Made by a program: the position numbers and the translations under genes. A stretch of 64,000 nucleotides of DNA from Stieleria sp. JC731. GTDB lineage: Bacteria; Planctomycetota; Planctomycetia; Pirellulales; Pirellulaceae. Location: the NCBI RefSeq assembly GCF_020966635.1, contig NZ_JAJKFQ010000001.1, positions 992,001-1,056,000 of the forward strand. The letters run 5' to 3'. Positions 62,531-64,000 of the stretch are shown here, piece by piece; positions within the stretch are counted from its first letter, which is position 1, and each line of letters begins with the position of its first letter. Under the pieces are notes generated by a model. That model did no database searches. It saw nothing but the letters and a program-made list of their open reading frames with translations, and was not told where the DNA came from.

Positions 62531-63091
62531 CTACTTAAGTTTGGCAATCACTGCGGTGATCTTTTCTGGATCTTGGGCCGCTTTGACTTCCGAATCCTTG
62601 TAAGCGATGTTGCCATCGAGATCGATGACAAAGGTCCATCGTTTGGCCGTGGCTTTGCGGACCAGCTCTTTTTCAATGTTGCCGATCAATTTCGTGACAG
62701 CCTTGTCTCCAAGGGTGACGGGGACTCCGAAAGCCTCCGCGACTTTGCCTTCGGTATCGGCAAGCAGTGTGAAATTCAGATCATGGACGTCTTTGAAAAT
62801 TTTGTGGTTTTCAACCGTGTCACCGCTGACGCCGATGACTTCGACGCCTGCGTCAGTGAAGTCCTTCATCTTGTCGCGATATCCGCATGCCTGCTTGGTG
62901 CAACCACCAGTCATGTCCGCGGGGTAAAAGTAGACGACCAAGATTTTTTTGCCGACGTGATCTTCGGACTTCCACATCTCTCCTGAGTCCGCTTTGGCTT
63001 TGAATTTTGGAGCTTTGTCGCCGATGTCAACGGCGCTAGCGGTCAGGCTGCAGGTGAAAGTGAGAAGCAGTGTGGTGAGGATCAGTTTCAT
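62531..63091 (-). CDS. Exported PrxQ/BCP-type peroxiredoxin
   Basis: 186 aa from ATG 63091, where a signal peptide begins (LILTTLLLTFTCSLTASA); the frame is open to 63175. The peroxidatic and resolving cysteines sit in GGCTKQACGYRD, as in PrxQ/BCP proteins, with the VVYFYPADMT segment before. It reduces hydrogen peroxide and organic peroxides using thioredoxin. Export is unusual for the family and suggests a periplasmic or equivalent compartment. It is convergent with the photolyase fusion and on the same strand as the DUF3500 gene. Confidence 0.9.
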   Translation of the reverse strand: MKLILTTLLLTFTCSLTASAVDIGDKAPKFKAKADSGEMWKSEDHVGKKILVVYFYPADMTGGCTKQACGYRDKMKDFTDAGVEVIGVSGDTVENHKIFKDVHDLNFTLLADTEGKVAEAFGVPVTLGDKAVTKLIGNIEKELVRKATAKRWTFVIDLDGNIAYKDSEVKAAQDPEKITAVIAKLK

Positions 63092-63167
63092 GGTGGGAAT
63101 TGAGGTGGGGATAATTGGTGTCGGAGAGTGAGTGATCGAAAGCAAAATGTTGGGAACGTTGATCGCT

Positions 63168-64000
63168 TTACGCATTCAACTTGACGCTGGAATCGTCCGC
63201 GATATTGACCCAGACATGCACGTGTGGCTTTCCGCGATAGTGCCAGACGAAAGAGGGGCCTTCCAGACGCCAGTTGTCCCAGACGCCATCCTTGCCAATG
63301 TCAGAGTCCTGGTAGAAGGCTAGCGAGCACGCATCCAGACCGCCTTGTTTTTTCAGGCACTGCAATGCTTCTTGTTGATCGCTGTCGCGGTACATCTCGA
63401 CCAGCAGACCGAGAGTCTTTTGCAGATGTTCCTTCTGGTCAGATGACATGTCGGTCACTGGCAGCCCAGGAATGTTTCCGTTTCCGCGGAAGGCAACCGC
63501 TTGCTCACGAGGCGTTCTTGGCAACAAGGCTGCCTTTTGCTGGCGTCCGTCGAGCATTTTGTAAAGATCGTTGGCCGATACCGCTTGATGCCAGAAAACA
63601 TTGTCGGTGTGTTTGGGGTCTTCGTTGTCGGCGGGGGCGTGTCCATAGAACACGGGACCGCCAAAGGCAACGTGGTCTGCCGAGTTGCCGTCGCAGCGCA
63701 ACGTCATGTGCCGACCGGTAAGAACCATTTCAAACTTGCCTTCACCGGGCTTTCCAAAAATTGCGATGGACTGCTCAACGCCGAATCCGCCTGCGTCGTC
63801 GGATAGTTGTTGGTAGTAGCGTTCGTGCCATTCTGGATGAATGATCGATTCAAAGACTTTGGTGATCAGATCTCTTTGTTCGTCGCTGTAGAAATCATCA
63901 ACAATCTCGTGTTTGGTGATGTTCCAATTGTTCGCAACAAATGTCCGCAGCAAACCACGTTTCGGGTCCTGGTGATTCCAGTCAAAGCAGATGTCGTTTC
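63168..64000 (-). CDS. DUF3500 protein, cut at the window edge
   Basis: The C-terminal part of a DUF3500 protein: the frame runs from its stop at 63168 to the end of the window with no stop, so the start lies beyond 64000 and about 277 residues are visible. Family segments include FDWNHQDPKRGLL, IAIFGKPGEGKFEMVLTGRHMTLRC and the ending FVWHYRGKPHVHVWVNI. The family is of unknown function and often exported in planctomycetes; the signal peptide would be outside. It runs in the same direction as the peroxiredoxin, with 76 bases between. Confidence 0.85.
   Translation of the reverse strand, partial: NDICFDWNHQDPKRGLLRTFVANNWNITKHEIVDDFYSDEQRDLITKVFESIIHPEWHERYYQQLSDDAGGFGVEQSIAIFGKPGEGKFEMVLTGRHMTLRCDGNSADHVAFGGPVFYGHAPADNEDPKHTDNVFWHQAVSANDLYKMLDGRQQKAALLPRTPREQAVAFRGNGNIPGLPVTDMSSDQKEHLQKTLGLLVEMYRDSDQQEALQCLKKQGGLDACSLAFYQDSDIGKDGVWDNWRLEGPSFVWHYRGKPHVHVWVNIADDSSVKLNA

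Overview
This window looks like a chromosomal segment of a planctomycete, most likely of the Pirellulaceae (Rhodopirellula-like). That assignment rests on gene content: a DUF1549/DUF1553 and DUF1501 pair, a DUF1559 pseudopilin, two DUF1080 domains, a sulfatase, a GYF_2 protein, a DUF3500 protein, an HpnCDE squalene set, and many secreted proteins of unknown function. No rRNA, tRNA, CRISPR array, transposase or phage gene was seen, so most of the window reads as core or lineage-specific chromosome.

Region 1 (1-12 kb) is housekeeping: PriA helicase and NadD (divergent), a flavin reductase, an unknown 249-aa protein with a clear terminator, a lipoprotein with a degenerate transglutaminase fold, a Nudix hydrolase, a PduO-type cobalamin adenosyltransferase, and the nitrogen-sensing pair GlnB/GlnD. 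Region 2 (12-21 kb) has a cysteine-rich secreted protein and a five-gene operon running ECF sigma factor, membrane anti-sigma candidate, coiled-coil exported protein, DUF1549/1553 protein, DUF1501 protein. A ROK sugar kinase follows.

Region 3 (21-32 kb) holds xylose isomerase, a sulfatase, an EF-hand/P-domain exported protein, a secretin-N-repeat protein without a pore domain, an SDR enzyme and pyruvate kinase. Region 4 (31.7-37.1 kb) is a tightly overlapping operon with three GspF-like membrane proteins, three minor-pseudopilin-like proteins and a DUF1559 pseudopilin, but no ATPase or secretin. Region 5 (37-44 kb) has a 2'-5' RNA ligase-like phosphodiesterase, a YheT-type hydrolase, a three-gene set of unknown proteins, and a GYF / coiled-coil / SUFU fusion. 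Region 6 (44.7-55.3 kb) has an ABC ATPase with a large membrane partner and a MazG-like protein, a sulfotransferase, a DUF1566 protein preceded by a terminator directly in front of its ribosome binding site, a copper-storage-like four-helix protein, a PP2C phosphatase, an HVA1/DUF2945 protein, a DUF1080 lipoprotein, and a 96-bp tandem repeat array.

Region 7 (55.3-64 kb) is isoprenoid- and stress-related: IspH, divergent from hpnC-hpnD-hpnE (squalene synthesis from farnesyl diphosphate), a class II photolyase fused to a renalase-like FAD oxidoreductase, an exported PrxQ peroxiredoxin and a DUF3500 protein cut by the window edge.

The items most worth a second look are the GYF-coiled-coil-SUFU fusion and its unknown neighbours, the photolyase-oxidoreductase fusion, the terminator/attenuator ahead of the DUF1566 gene, the ATPase-less triple-GspF operon, and the 96-bp repeat array. 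All functions are inferred by reading the sequence; no database search was run.
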